The notes below the pieces were generated by a model. The model saw only the letters and a program-made list of their open reading frames with translations. It ran no database searches and was not told where the DNA came from. 64,000 nucleotides of DNA from Coleofasciculus sp040219735 (GTDB lineage Bacteria; Cyanobacteriota; Cyanobacteriia; Cyanobacteriales; Coleofasciculaceae), in NCBI GenBank assembly GCA_040219735.1, contig JAVJRX010000134.1, one strand, 5' to 3'. Position numbers and translations under genes: made by a program. Shown one piece after another: positions 53,850 through 62,525 of the stretch; position 1 is the first letter of the stretch; each line of letters opens with the position of its first letter.

Positions 53850-54443
53850 ATGATAATTCAAGCAGAAGAACAAAAAAATTACACCCCTAAAGAGTACCTG
53901 GAGTTTGAAATTAACTCAGAAGAACGACATGAATTCATTAATGGCGAAATTGTATTGATGACTGGCGGAACCCCAAATCATAATCAAATTGCTCTAAATC
54001 TGAGTGGTGCGCTAAATTTCGCCCTGAAGCGTCAACCCTATCGAGTATTCGTCACCGATCAACGGCTCTGGATTCCTCGAAAACGTATCTACACCTATCC
54101 TGATGTTATGGTCGTTCAGGGTGAATTGCAACTACAAGAAGGACGACAAGACACGATCACAAATCCTTTAATCATTGCTGAAGTGTTGTCAAAATCTACC
54201 CGAAGTCATGACAAAGCTGCTAAATTTGACGCCTATCGCACGATTCCCAGTTTTCAGGAATATCTCTTAATTGACCAATACACGATGCACATTGAACACT
54301 ATTTCAAAACCGAGCGAAAACGCTGGACATTCTATGAATATGATGATGCTAATGAAATCGTTAATCTAAACTCGTTTTCATTCCAAATAACTCTAGAAGA
54401 AATTTATGACAAAGTTGAGTTTGAATCAGCCAAAGATAGTTAA
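53850..54443 (+). CDS. Uma2 family (DUF820) putative endonuclease
   Basis: 197-residue PD-(D/E)xK-like protein. YTPKEYLEFEINSEERHEFINGEIVLMTGGTPNHN is the standard Uma2 opening (conserved E-x-R-x-E and the Gly-x-x-x-x-H-N region). TYPDVMVV contains the catalytic-type Pro-Asp, and NPLIIAEVLSKSTRSHDKAAKFDAYRTI the E-V-L-S and Lys/Tyr motifs. Compared with the Uma2 at 27809 it is clearly a different subfamily. It follows the membrane TPR gene by 21 bases and may be in its operon. Confidence 0.93.
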   Translation: MIIQAEEQKNYTPKEYLEFEINSEERHEFINGEIVLMTGGTPNHNQIALNLSGALNFALKRQPYRVFVTDQRLWIPRKRIYTYPDVMVVQGELQLQEGRQDTITNPLIIAEVLSKSTRSHDKAAKFDAYRTIPSFQEYLLIDQYTMHIEHYFKTERKRWTFYEYDDANEIVNLNSFSFQITLEEIYDKVEFESAKDS

Positions 54444-54508
54444 ACCATGAATAGATTGAGTGTAAAAACTGAAAGTGTGACCAATGACCAATGACCAATG
54501 ACAAAACG

Positions 54509-55279
54509 ATGACACCCGAACAAAAAAAAGAAATCACCGAACTACGCGATCGCAACTTAACCCCGAAACAAATTGCTCGCAAATTAGGATTACGGGCGGC
54601 TGAAGTCACCGCCTATATCAAAGAACAGGCGGAAGAAACCACACTTGCCCGTGTTGCATCAGGAGAATTAGATCCAGTTTTTGAATGCTTCGTCAACGCC
54701 AACTGTGCTGAGTATTATCTTCATGACAATACTGAACCCGTCCAAGAAACCGAGGACAATATCGACCGAGGTTTAGCCTTAGTCTGTATTACCCGCAAAC
54801 CCAAGTATGACCGATTCACCGTTTGTACTTACCTGTTAGATGTATGGTGTCTCGGTGTCAAAGATACCATGGGTCCGCGTCAACTGAATTCAGTTGAATA
54901 TAAACAGATGTTAGACTACGCCTATCAAGGCTTTCCCGAAGGATCTCAAAAAATTACCCTAGAACAAGCCCAATCCCTAGTTTATAGTGCAGTAGACTAT
55001 GCCGAAAAATTAGGATTTCAACCCCATCAAGATTTTAAGCGATCGCGACAGCATTTAGGTAAGTGGAGTGGTCAACCCAAAATTCAATTGGGTCGCAATG
55101 GCAAACCATTTTATATTAGTGGTCCCTACGATAATTCAGAAATGATTATCAACATCTTGAACAAAAATGTCGGTGAGGGTAACTATGATTACATGACCAA
55201 ATTATTTGATGATTCTGATAACTCGGGTTCCTTCACTGACTCTTTGTTAACTGAATCCTTATTCGGGGAGCTTCTTTAA
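54509..55279 (+). CDS. Helix-turn-helix-start protein of unknown function
   Basis: 256 residues. The first 40 residues (EQKKEITELRDRNLTPKQIARKLGLRAAEVTAYI) form a Hin/resolvase-like HTH, so DNA binding is likely. The remaining domain is unrecognised but contains well-formed motifs (AEYYLHDNTEP, DNIDRGLALVCITRKPKYDRFTV, LDVWCLGVKDTMGPRQL, FYISGPYDN). The frame opens at ATG 54491, whose MTNDK codons come from an upstream tgaccaa heptamer repeat (54478-54503); the ATG at 54509 is preferred. The gene end overlaps the convergent methyltransferase gene by 21 bases. Confidence 0.72.
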   Translation: MTPEQKKEITELRDRNLTPKQIARKLGLRAAEVTAYIKEQAEETTLARVASGELDPVFECFVNANCAEYYLHDNTEPVQETEDNIDRGLALVCITRKPKYDRFTVCTYLLDVWCLGVKDTMGPRQLNSVEYKQMLDYAYQGFPEGSQKITLEQAQSLVYSAVDYAEKLGFQPHQDFKRSRQHLGKWSGQPKIQLGRNGKPFYISGPYDNSEMIINILNKNVGEGNYDYMTKLFDDSDNSGSFTDSLLTESLFGELL

Positions 55280-56086
55280 CATACAAAAATGTCCGGCTGA
55301 CTTAATCGGTAGTGACAATTGATACTTATCCGGATGGGCAGCGATGAACTCCTCGACGGCTGTTTTTACGCCCGTCGAGAAAAAGTCGTAATCATCAACA
55401 ATAATATGTCCACCTTTGGATAATACCTGGTCAAGAAAATTGAGAGCCACTAAAATAGGTTCATAAAAATCAAAATCGACGTAGGCAAAACAAACCTGTT
55501 GAGGTCGATTAGATGACTGAATCGTTTTTTCAATAAACCCGGGTATAATTTGAGTCCGTTCTGAGGGAAAGTTAATATCATTTAATCGCTTTTGCACCAG
55601 ATCAACAGCGGTGAGCATTGTCCCCGTGTAGGCATCCATTGATCCGAGATTAAAAATATCATCTTTTAGTGTATCTTTAGCGGAGGGTTTGGGTAATCCA
55701 GCAAAGGAATCAAAAAGCCAAATTGTTTTATCCGTCTTTTGAATTTCATACGCCATTAATGCTGATGTCGCACCTTGGGCGACGCCAAATTCACAGATAT
55801 CCCCTGGCAAGTGTAAAGATTTATGTAAATAATTGACAATATAGAACGCTTCACTGACCGATGTACCTAAAAGTTTAAACAGTAAATCAGTTCTTACCTC
55901 GTCATAGTCGGGTAAATCAGTCAGAAGTATCTCTTTATAAACCCCTTCCACTTCTTTGAGCAGTGTTTTATATCGAGTATCGGGTTGATTCAGTTGTGCT
56001 AGTTGATAGCCTAACTCTTTTTTAGAATAAAACTTATATAATTTATCTAGACTGTTAAAAATTAACCGCTCCATCACGTTAAACAT
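55259..56086 (-). CDS. TylF/MycF-type SAM-dependent methyltransferase
   Basis: 275-residue class I methyltransferase of the macrocin O-methyltransferase family. PGDICEFGVAQGATSALMAYEI near residues 94-115 is the SAM-binding loop. WLFDSFAGLPKPS near 123, FAYVDFDFYEPILVALNFL near 203 and GGHIIVDDYDFF near 227 match the metal-binding Asp residues of the family. Typical targets are hydroxyls of sugars in natural products or surface glycans; none is obvious here. Genes run convergently with the HTH gene and divergently from the THUMP methyltransferase. Confidence 0.88.
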   Translation of the reverse strand: MFNVMERLIFNSLDKLYKFYSKKELGYQLAQLNQPDTRYKTLLKEVEGVYKEILLTDLPDYDEVRTDLLFKLLGTSVSEAFYIVNYLHKSLHLPGDICEFGVAQGATSALMAYEIQKTDKTIWLFDSFAGLPKPSAKDTLKDDIFNLGSMDAYTGTMLTAVDLVQKRLNDINFPSERTQIIPGFIEKTIQSSNRPQQVCFAYVDFDFYEPILVALNFLDQVLSKGGHIIVDDYDFFSTGVKTAVEEFIAAHPDKYQLSLPIKSAGHFCMLKKLPE

Positions 56087-56138
56087 TAGATGGGTTTAGC
56101 TCCTAATAGTGTTCTGACTCTGTATTAAACCATAAAAC

Positions 56139-57263
56139 GTGAACCACTACTTTGCCACAGTAGCCCGTGGATTAGAACCCATTGCGGCGCAAGAACTTGA
56201 ACGCTTGGGGGCGCAGGATGTGCGTCCTGATTTTACGGGGGTGCATTTTCAGGGCGATACAGCGTTAATGTACCGGGTGAATCTGTGGGCGAGAACGATT
56301 TTTCGAGTACTCGTCGTTATCGCCGAATTTCCTTGTGCAAATGCTAAACAACTTTACCAGGGGGTACAAAGCATTCCTTGGGCGCAATACCTGAAACCGC
56401 AGCAAACCTTAGCCGTGAATGCGACAGGAAAGAATAACCAGCTTAACCATAGCCACTTTACTGCCCTTCAGGTGAAAAACGCAATCGTCGATCAACAACG
56501 TAGCCAGTTTAGTAAAAGGTCTAGTATAAACATAGAAAAGCCTGACCTTTTCGTCAATGTTCACATTCATCAAACCCGTTGTATTCTCAGTTTAGATAGT
56601 TCAGGAAGCAGTCTACATCGACGCGGATATCGACCCGCCATGGGACTTGCTCCCCTCAAAGAAACTTTAGCCGCCGCACTGTTAGAATTAGCAGAATGGC
56701 ATCCTAATTTGCCTTTATTAGACCCAATGTGTGGTTCTGGAACGATACCCCTAGAAGCCAGCTTAATCAGCTTAAATATTGCCCCCGGATTGTTTCGAGA
56801 ACAGTTTGGATTTGAGCGGTGGTTAGATTTTAATCCCACCCTTTGGCAACAACTCCTCAAAGAGGCAAAAGCCTGTCAGTACCAGGAATTACCTGCACCG
56901 ATTACAGGATGCGATCGCGACGCGGATATCCTCAACCAAGCCCGGAGTAATGCCCAACACTGTGGCATTCTAAACCAGATCACCTTTATTCAACAAGACC
57001 TTTCCCAGGTAGAACCCCCAGCCGATAGCGGGATAATTATCTGCAATCCTCCTTACGGAGAACGTTTGGGGAATCCTCATGAACTGGGAGATTTATATAA
57101 ACTACTAGGGGATATCTTTAAACAACGCTTTAAAGGATGGACAGCATTTATTTTAACCGGAAATAAGCAGTTAGCTAAGCGAGTAGGACTAAAACCATCG
57201 CGTAGAATTCCCGTATATAACGGTTCTATTCCTTGCACCTTTTTAAAATATGAACTGTATTAA
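56139..57263 (+). CDS. THUMP-domain class I RNA methyltransferase (RlmL/YcbY N-terminal-like)
   Basis: 374-residue enzyme predicted to methylate guanine N2 in 23S rRNA. The N-terminal ferredoxin-like/THUMP region (FATVARGLEPIAAQELERLGA) covers about 1-165. The methyltransferase domain has LLDPMCGSGTIPLEA near 193 for SAM, GCDRDADILNQARSNAQ near 256, and NPPYGERL near 303, the N-P-P-Y motif of N-methyltransferases. GYRPAMGLAPLKETLAAALLELA is the conserved bridge. The start is GTG 56139, directly giving MNHYFATVARG. The length matches cyanobacterial orthologues. Confidence 0.92.
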   Translation: MNHYFATVARGLEPIAAQELERLGAQDVRPDFTGVHFQGDTALMYRVNLWARTIFRVLVVIAEFPCANAKQLYQGVQSIPWAQYLKPQQTLAVNATGKNNQLNHSHFTALQVKNAIVDQQRSQFSKRSSINIEKPDLFVNVHIHQTRCILSLDSSGSSLHRRGYRPAMGLAPLKETLAAALLELAEWHPNLPLLDPMCGSGTIPLEASLISLNIAPGLFREQFGFERWLDFNPTLWQQLLKEAKACQYQELPAPITGCDRDADILNQARSNAQHCGILNQITFIQQDLSQVEPPADSGIIICNPPYGERLGNPHELGDLYKLLGDIFKQRFKGWTAFILTGNKQLAKRVGLKPSRRIPVYNGSIPCTFLKYELY

Positions 57264-57282
57264 TGCTAAGTCCCATTAAACC

Positions 57283-57436
57283 GCCTTGGGTTAAAACCCA
57301 AGGCTAAAAGCTAAAATCGTCTAAAGACGACTAACCTAGTATTTCAAACAATTTCAAAACCCTACACAATCTTCATCAAAACACTTACAACCCCTCTGCG
57401 AACCTCTGCGCGAACCTCTGCGTCTCTCTGCGTTAA
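57283..57436. repeat. Hairpins and CCTCTGCG repeat between THUMP gene and glsA
   Basis: gccttgggttttaacccaaggc-type hairpin at 57283-57304 (22 bases, 20 after the THUMP stop) and tcgtctaaagacga at 57317-57330 may terminate the upstream gene. cctctgcg repeats at 57391-57436 match, in reverse, those at 3409-3456. No gene. Confidence 0.6.
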
Positions 57437-57462
57437 AAAAAATATCATTCCGATGCTGAAAT

Positions 57463-58443
57463 TTAACCCAAACCATTCAACTCTAAAGTCTGCGCCAATT
57501 GCTGCACAATAAACAACCCCGCTTTAGAATTACCCGTCTCATCTAACGCCGGAGAATAACAGGCGATCGCACCCTGAGAGGGTACGATAGAAACCATCGC
57601 CCCACTTACCCCTGACTTGGTTGGCAATCCTACCTCTACCGCAAAGCGACTGGAGGCTTGATACAATCCACAGGTGATCAGAATGTCGTTGACGATATGG
57701 CGGTGTTGGGGTGATATTATGCTCGTATCCTGCGCCAGCAGCATACCTAAAGAAGCTAAATCCCTCACCGTTCCCGATAAACAACAGACGTGATTGTAGG
57801 TATCCAGGGCGATTTCTGGGTGATCCAGATAACCAGAGGCGGCTAATAGATTCGCGATCGCGCGGTTCCGTTCATTGGGGAGAGAACGCACCGATTTTAA
57901 CATAGCCTCATCTAAAAATAACCGAGACTGCGATCGCTGATTCAGCCACTGGCGCAAGGTTTCACAACCAGACGCCCCATCCTTACCCAGTAAACGCCCA
58001 GCGAGTGCGATCGCACCACTATTAATCATTGGGTTGCGTGGCTTTCCCCCATCAGCTTGCAGTTGGGCTAAGGAATTGAATGGCTGATCAGACGGTTCCA
58101 TCCCCACCTGAGAAAATACCGCCTCTATCCCCAATTGTTCCAGCAAAAATAGCAGTACAAACGGCTTAATCACACTCATCAACGGAAATGAACGACGAAT
58201 ATCACCCGCCGCCACTCCCTCACCCTCAATCCTCTGTACCTGCACCGCCACCCAGGTAGGATTTGCCTGTGCCAGATATGGGATATAGGTGGGTAGTTGC
58301 CCCCCTTGGCATTGTACTTTTGCCTGAACGATTAAGGGATTGAGTTTATCCTGAGTCAGTGCGGATAGTCTCACTGAAGATTGATGACGATTCGGATTAT
58401 TCCAGTCACTGATAGGGTGAGACATCTTATTTTTTTCAGTCAT
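57463..58443 (-). CDS. glsA: Glutaminase
   Basis: Hydrolyses glutamine to glutamate and ammonia, a serine-dependent beta-lactamase-fold enzyme. The catalytic S-x-x-K is MSVIKP (Ser90, Lys93). NPMINSGAIALA near residue 138 contains the Asn and Gly of the substrate pocket. NERNRAIANLL near 190 and the YNHVCCLSGTVRDLA region near 216 match conserved family motifs. PTKSGVSGAMVSIVP near 274 closes the active site. The length (326) is normal for bacterial GlsA. M1 gives a short extra tail; Met7 is an alternative start. It is monocistronic. Confidence 0.93.
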   Translation of the reverse strand: MTEKNKMSHPISDWNNPNRHQSSVRLSALTQDKLNPLIVQAKVQCQGGQLPTYIPYLAQANPTWVAVQVQRIEGEGVAAGDIRRSFPLMSVIKPFVLLFLLEQLGIEAVFSQVGMEPSDQPFNSLAQLQADGGKPRNPMINSGAIALAGRLLGKDGASGCETLRQWLNQRSQSRLFLDEAMLKSVRSLPNERNRAIANLLAASGYLDHPEIALDTYNHVCCLSGTVRDLASLGMLLAQDTSIISPQHRHIVNDILITCGLYQASSRFAVEVGLPTKSGVSGAMVSIVPSQGAIACYSPALDETGNSKAGLFIVQQLAQTLELNGLG

Positions 58444-58692
58444 GCTATCCCCAATTCAACTTAGATTGATCAAGATTTTTCCTTTTTTCCAGGTGAATGA
58501 CTCATATAGCAAAAGGCACAAGGCAGATGACAGAAGGGTTCTTGCTGATACCTAGTGTTGTCGGCTCTCAATCTGTACCTTTATGGTGATAGCTATAATA
58601 CCAAAATATCCTTATTGATAGATGTTCTAACTCCTAGGTTAGACCGATAATGATTAGCTCAATAGGCAAATATAATAGGAGTTCAACAGAAT

Positions 58693-59079
58693 ATGGGTTG
58701 GTTAAAACGACTATTTGGCATGGATAAGCCAAAAGAAGCAAAGGTAAATCCTCCAACACAACAGCAGCCTGCATCTGTAGCCAGTCGCCCCCAAACTGCT
58801 CAAGCTCCAGCAACGACTAAACTTTCCAGCACTCCTCCAGAACGTCTTGGTTTACATGGAGAATATGACCAAAGTGGTTTAGCGAAGCGGGTAGCTTTAG
58901 CCTTTGATGAAGACCCTGATCTAGATGACATCAATACTCTTTATGTAGCACAAACGAGTACCACTGTGGTTTTGAAGGGTAAGGTTCCTGATCAGGCAAT
59001 TTTGGACAAGATGGTGAAGGTTGCTAGAGGGGTCAATGGCGCAAAAGCTGTTGATACGACTCAAGTGACAGTGGGTTAA
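58693..59079 (+). CDS. BON-domain protein
   Basis: 128 residues. A short N-terminus (MGWLKRLFGMDKP) precedes a low-complexity Pro/Gln/Ala linker (residues 19-48), then a BON-type alpha/beta domain at about 55-128 (LAKRVALAFDEDPDLDDINTLYV, STTVVLKGKVPDQAIL, GAKAVDTTQVTV). BON domains bind membranes or partner proteins. There is no signal peptide, so it is cytosolic or peripheral. A taggag ribosome-binding site lies 10 bases before the ATG and a good terminator follows. Confidence 0.85.
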   Translation: MGWLKRLFGMDKPKEAKVNPPTQQQPASVASRPQTAQAPATTKLSSTPPERLGLHGEYDQSGLAKRVALAFDEDPDLDDINTLYVAQTSTTVVLKGKVPDQAILDKMVKVARGVNGAKAVDTTQVTVG

Positions 59080-59132
59080 CCTGTTAGCTGTATTAGGCTA
59101 GAGTTCCTCTCAAGATTATCTATCGACTAATA

Positions 59133-59170
59133 AGGCATTAGGTTAAACCTAATGCCTATTTCAATTATTT
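59133..59170 (+). terminator. Rho-independent-like terminator after BON gene
   Basis: aggcattagg-ttaaa-cctaatgcct, a perfect 10-bp stem with a 5-base loop, followed by T-rich atttcaattattt. It starts 54 bases after the stop. Confidence 0.7.
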
Positions 59171-59182
59171 AAGCGTTTCACC

Positions 59183-59250
59183 GTAGGGGCGCACGTCGGT
59201 GCGCCCGATTTAACCGTAAAATCTATTCCACTATTTTAGCTATGCCACGC
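59183..59250 (+). repeat. GTAGGGGCGC element, copy 2
   Basis: Same motif order as 27594-27656: gtaggggcgc, gtgcgcccg, aaatctattccac, attttagct, then tgcca. Intergenic, between the BON terminator and the secreted hydrolase gene. Confidence 0.75.
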
Positions 59251-59338
59251 CACTACATGGGTGCAACCTACCCGAAACACTTGACAATGGACTCAATTTT
59301 TCCGACAGTCTTAAAATAATCCGAAAATCTCACAGACA

Positions 59339-60349
59339 ATGAGTTCCTTATCCACGAACCAACGATCATCCTTGACCCTAGTCGGGACATTATTGATTGC
59401 TTTAGGACTAGGAGAACCAACCTGGGCAACCTTTAGCGCCGAACCTTTATTCGATACAGTCAATACCTATCAAACAACTATTACGACCAATGGTGATCCC
59501 GCCGATATCTATTTCCCGATTCCCTCAAATTCTAACACCAACACCAATCAATTTCCTATCGCCCTACTGTTACAAGGAGCATTAGTAGATAAAGCCGATT
59601 ACTCCAACTTCGCCAGTACCGTCGCCAGTTATGGATTTGTCGTGGTTGTCCCCAATCATGAACGGACTGTCACCAATCCCAGAACCGGAGAACCCATAAC
59701 TGGTTTTCTTGCCGAACAGCAGCAAGTCAATGAAGTTCTTTCTTATATAAAAGAAGAAAACGCTAATCCGGATTCACCGATTGCTGGAATTGTTAATACC
59801 AATAAACTAGGATTACTCGGACATTCGTTTGGCGGGTTTGTCGGATTAGCCGTTATCCAAAACATCTGCGCTCCCAACGTTTGCGTAGACAAGTTTACCC
59901 AGCCTCCCGAATTAATGGCTGGTATTTTCTATGGTACAAACTTTAAAGATCCCCCCGAAACAGGTTCATTTCCTCCGATTAATAATAAAATGATTCCTAC
60001 CGCGTTAATCGCCGGAAGTCAAGACACAATTGCCGATTTAGTTGAAATTACAGCTACTTACAATCAGATTCAAGATCCACCCAAAGCTTTAGTGATTGTC
60101 AAAGGGGCTAACCATTATGGGATTACCAATGAAGATAATCCCGTCCGCGATCCCGTCAGACCTCTATTAGACCAGGATGTAGCCACAGAAACTATTGCTC
60201 GGTGGAGTGCCTTATTTTTGCGATCGCATCTACTCAATGATACCGCCGCCTTTGACTATCTGTACAACAGTGGGGATGATCAGGATGAAAATGTCATCGT
60301 GATTCACCCAATCAAACCCCTTGCTGAATCGGCTTTGCCCTCCAACTAA
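59339..60349 (+). CDS. Exported alpha/beta hydrolase
   Basis: 336 residues with a signal peptide (SLTLVGTLLIALGLGEPTWA, residues about 11-30). The hydrolase fold includes FPIALLLQGALVDKADYSNFASTVASYG, the nucleophile elbow LLGHSFGGFVG near residue 163 (Ser), TALIAGSQDTIAD (acid position) and KGANHYGITN (catalytic His near 260). The layout resembles chlorophyllase/PAF-acetylhydrolase-like enzymes. It probably acts in the periplasm or outside. Substrate is unknown. Confidence 0.85.
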   Translation: MSSLSTNQRSSLTLVGTLLIALGLGEPTWATFSAEPLFDTVNTYQTTITTNGDPADIYFPIPSNSNTNTNQFPIALLLQGALVDKADYSNFASTVASYGFVVVVPNHERTVTNPRTGEPITGFLAEQQQVNEVLSYIKEENANPDSPIAGIVNTNKLGLLGHSFGGFVGLAVIQNICAPNVCVDKFTQPPELMAGIFYGTNFKDPPETGSFPPINNKMIPTALIAGSQDTIADLVEITATYNQIQDPPKALVIVKGANHYGITNEDNPVRDPVRPLLDQDVATETIARWSALFLRSHLLNDTAAFDYLYNSGDDQDENVIVIHPIKPLAESALPSN

Positions 60350-60361
60350 ATGAGAAGGCAA

Positions 60362-60781
60362 TTACTGTTCAATCTTCACCGAAAGAATTTTATCGCCTTT
60401 TTGAATAGCATTGACAACATCCATATCCTCTGTCTTGCCAAAAACAGTATGGACTCCATCTAAATGGGGTTGAGGCGAGTGGCAAATAAAAAATTGACTT
60501 CCGCCAGTATTCCGACCCGCATGTGCCATAGATAATGACCCAGCTAAATGCTTATTGGGGTTAATTTCACAGTTAATCGTATAGCCCGGACCCCCCGTAC
60601 CAGTTCCCATAGGACAGCCTCCTTGAATCATAAAATTGGGAATAACGCGATGAAATGTCAATCCGTCATAGAATCCTTTTTCACTGAGATCAACAAAGTT
60701 TTTCACCGTATTCGGAGCATCTTTCTCGAATAAGTCCAGATGAATTGTACCTTTTTCCGTTTCCATAATGGCGCGGGTCAT
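60362..60781 (-). CDS. Peptidyl-prolyl cis-trans isomerase (cyclophilin)
   Basis: Catalyses proline isomerisation during protein folding. MTRAIMETEKGTIHLDLFE start; FHRVIPNFMIQGGCP contains the catalytic Arg and the F-x-x-x-x-Q-G-G motif; MAHAGRNTGGSQFFIC and LDGVHTVFGKT complete the active site. The frame is open to 60868, but the ATG at 60781 has an aaggaa ribosome-binding site and fits the 139-residue cytosolic type. No signal peptide. Confidence 0.95.
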   Translation of the reverse strand: MTRAIMETEKGTIHLDLFEKDAPNTVKNFVDLSEKGFYDGLTFHRVIPNFMIQGGCPMGTGTGGPGYTINCEINPNKHLAGSLSMAHAGRNTGGSQFFICHSPQPHLDGVHTVFGKTEDMDVVNAIQKGDKILSVKIEQ

Positions 60782-60809
60782 ACTTTTTTCCTTGCGTGTG
60801 ATATCATGA

Positions 60810-61103
60810 TTAGGGGTCATTGAACACTGGGGAATGAGTTCCATTATTCGGCACGACCGTTCCAGCATTAAACGCCATTTGCCAAAACTCTGCTTCTAAT
60901 TGAGCGATTTGCAAAAAGGCAGACTCGGCTTGCTGTTGAATCGATTCTGATGCCTCTGGCAATACCTGATTCGCTTGTTTTTCCCACAAAGTGACATACT
61001 CAGTAAATCCGGTATTCCCCCAGCGTTGTGCAAATTCATTGTAAGACCCACTCATCTGACCTGGCAATGCAGAAGCTTTTGACAAGTTAAACTCATAACC
61101 TTA
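60810..61103 (-). pseudogene. C-terminal remnant of a TenA-family protein
   Basis: The minus-strand frame reads MSGSYNEFAQRWGNTGFTEYV, then ASESIQQQAESAFLQIAQLEAEFWQMAFN, which matches the C-terminal helices of TenA/thiaminase II (including the E-x-x-F-W-x-M-A signature with the catalytic-region Glu). An in-frame stop lies at 61101-61103, and the N-terminal 120 or so residues of the family are missing; a gggacgggttt/aaaccagcccc repeat element lies just upstream (61119-61179). TTG 61085 is the only start. It is probably a non-functional fragment. Confidence 0.65.
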
Positions 61104-61118
61104 TTCTCCCACTTAGTC

Positions 61119-61179
61119 GGGACGGGTTTAGTCGCATCTGGGTGAATAATAAACGATAGTAGTGAAACCAGCCCCTACA
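61119..61179. repeat. GGGACGGGTTT element upstream of TenA remnant
   Basis: Ends gggacgggttta and gaaaccagcccctaca are imperfect inverted repeats, like 11551-11613. It sits where the missing part of the TenA gene would be. Confidence 0.6.
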
Positions 61180-61227
61180 AACCATGCCATACGCGAAGTG
61201 AAGGGTCAAAATTCAACACTCCCTTAA

Positions 61228-62409
61228 CTACAAAACAGACTGTTGCCAATATCGGTAGACAGAATAAGCCAGCGTAACCACACCTGTAATAATCGCCGAT
61301 TCATTCACTTCAAATTGGGGGTGATGTAAGGGATAATTGGGTTTATCCTTAAACCCGACGCCGAGGCGGAACATCGTACCGGGAGCATGTTCTAGATACA
61401 TGGCAAAATCTTCCGCCCCCATCGAGGATTCGGGTAAAATTTGCACTCGATCACTTCCCCAGGCTTCTTTGGCAGATGTTTCTAAGATTTGAGTCAAAGC
61501 TAAGTCATTTTGCACCGAAGGCACACCTCGGCGATAATTTACCTCATAGCGAGCGCCATACATCTGGCAGACACTTGCCACAATTGACTCAATCCATTCT
61601 GGCAGATTCGCATGAGTTTCGGGGTGGAGCGATCGCACGGTTCCGGCTAAGTGGACTTGATCCGCGATTACATTCGGGGCGCGTCCACCATTAATCTGTC
61701 CAATTGTCAAGACCATCGGACGTAAAGGATTCTGAGTGCGGCTAATCGCTTGCTGTAGAGTGGTAATCACCTGAGCCGCAATCCAAATCGCATCCACGGC
61801 TTCATGGGGACGGGCACCATGACCCGATTCCCCCGTAATAAAGATTTCCAAATCATCCGCCGCCGCCGTCAGTGCGCCATAACGGACACCAATAGAACCC
61901 CCTGGAATCGACGGGAACACATGAACCCCAAAAATGGCACTGACATCATTCATCGCCCCATCTTGCACCATCCAGTTAGCACCTTGGGCGATTTCCTCAG
62001 CAGGTTGAAACAAGAAGCGCACATTTCCCGGTAATTCTGCTCCCAATCCTGACAACACCATCGCCGTACCTAAACCAACAGTGGTGTGAACATCATGACC
62101 ACAGGCGTGCATTATCCCCATCTTACGGGAGGCAAATACCAGAGCGGTGGCTTCGGTAATCGGTAACGCATCCATATCCGTGCGAATGGCAACTAGGCGT
62201 TCATCAGTACCCCCAACTAACTCACCAATCACGCCAGTTTTGCCAATCCCTTCTTGGACAACAATGCCACAGGAGGAAAGCACACCCGCGACATAAGCCG
62301 CCGTTTGGTATTCTTGACCACTCAATTCTGGATGAGCATGGAAGTGGCGGCGAATTTCAATCAGACGCGGTGCAAGCTCTTGGGCTAGGTCTTTGATTCG
62401 GCTAAGCAT
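61228..62409 (-). CDS. M20 family amidohydrolase
   Basis: 393-residue zinc-dependent N-acyl-amino-acid or related amidohydrolase (AmhX/HipO type). RHFHAHPELSGQEYQTAAYV opens the fold; RTDMDALPITE, HACGHDVHTTVGLG (metal ligands), FQPAEEIAQGA (catalytic Glu pair) and SGHGARPHEAVDA (His from the dimer domain) are all present. The frame is open to a GTG at 62421; the ATG at 62409 gives MLSRIKDLAQELAPRLIEIRR. It is cytosolic by lack of a signal. Substrates in this family include acylated amino acids and auxin conjugates; specificity is unknown. Confidence 0.93.
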   Translation of the reverse strand: MLSRIKDLAQELAPRLIEIRRHFHAHPELSGQEYQTAAYVAGVLSSCGIVVQEGIGKTGVIGELVGGTDERLVAIRTDMDALPITEATALVFASRKMGIMHACGHDVHTTVGLGTAMVLSGLGAELPGNVRFLFQPAEEIAQGANWMVQDGAMNDVSAIFGVHVFPSIPGGSIGVRYGALTAAADDLEIFITGESGHGARPHEAVDAIWIAAQVITTLQQAISRTQNPLRPMVLTIGQINGGRAPNVIADQVHLAGTVRSLHPETHANLPEWIESIVASVCQMYGARYEVNYRRGVPSVQNDLALTQILETSAKEAWGSDRVQILPESSMGAEDFAMYLEHAPGTMFRLGVGFKDKPNYPLHHPQFEVNESAIITGVVTLAYSVYRYWQQSVL

Positions 62410-62525
62410 AAACTCAATCACAGAGGTCTTACTGTACCCACTGTATCTATTCCATCATCCAAACATCTGAAAAATAATGCAGCCATCGGTCGTTAGAGAT
62501 TACCGTGAACTACCCAGCGCCAAGC

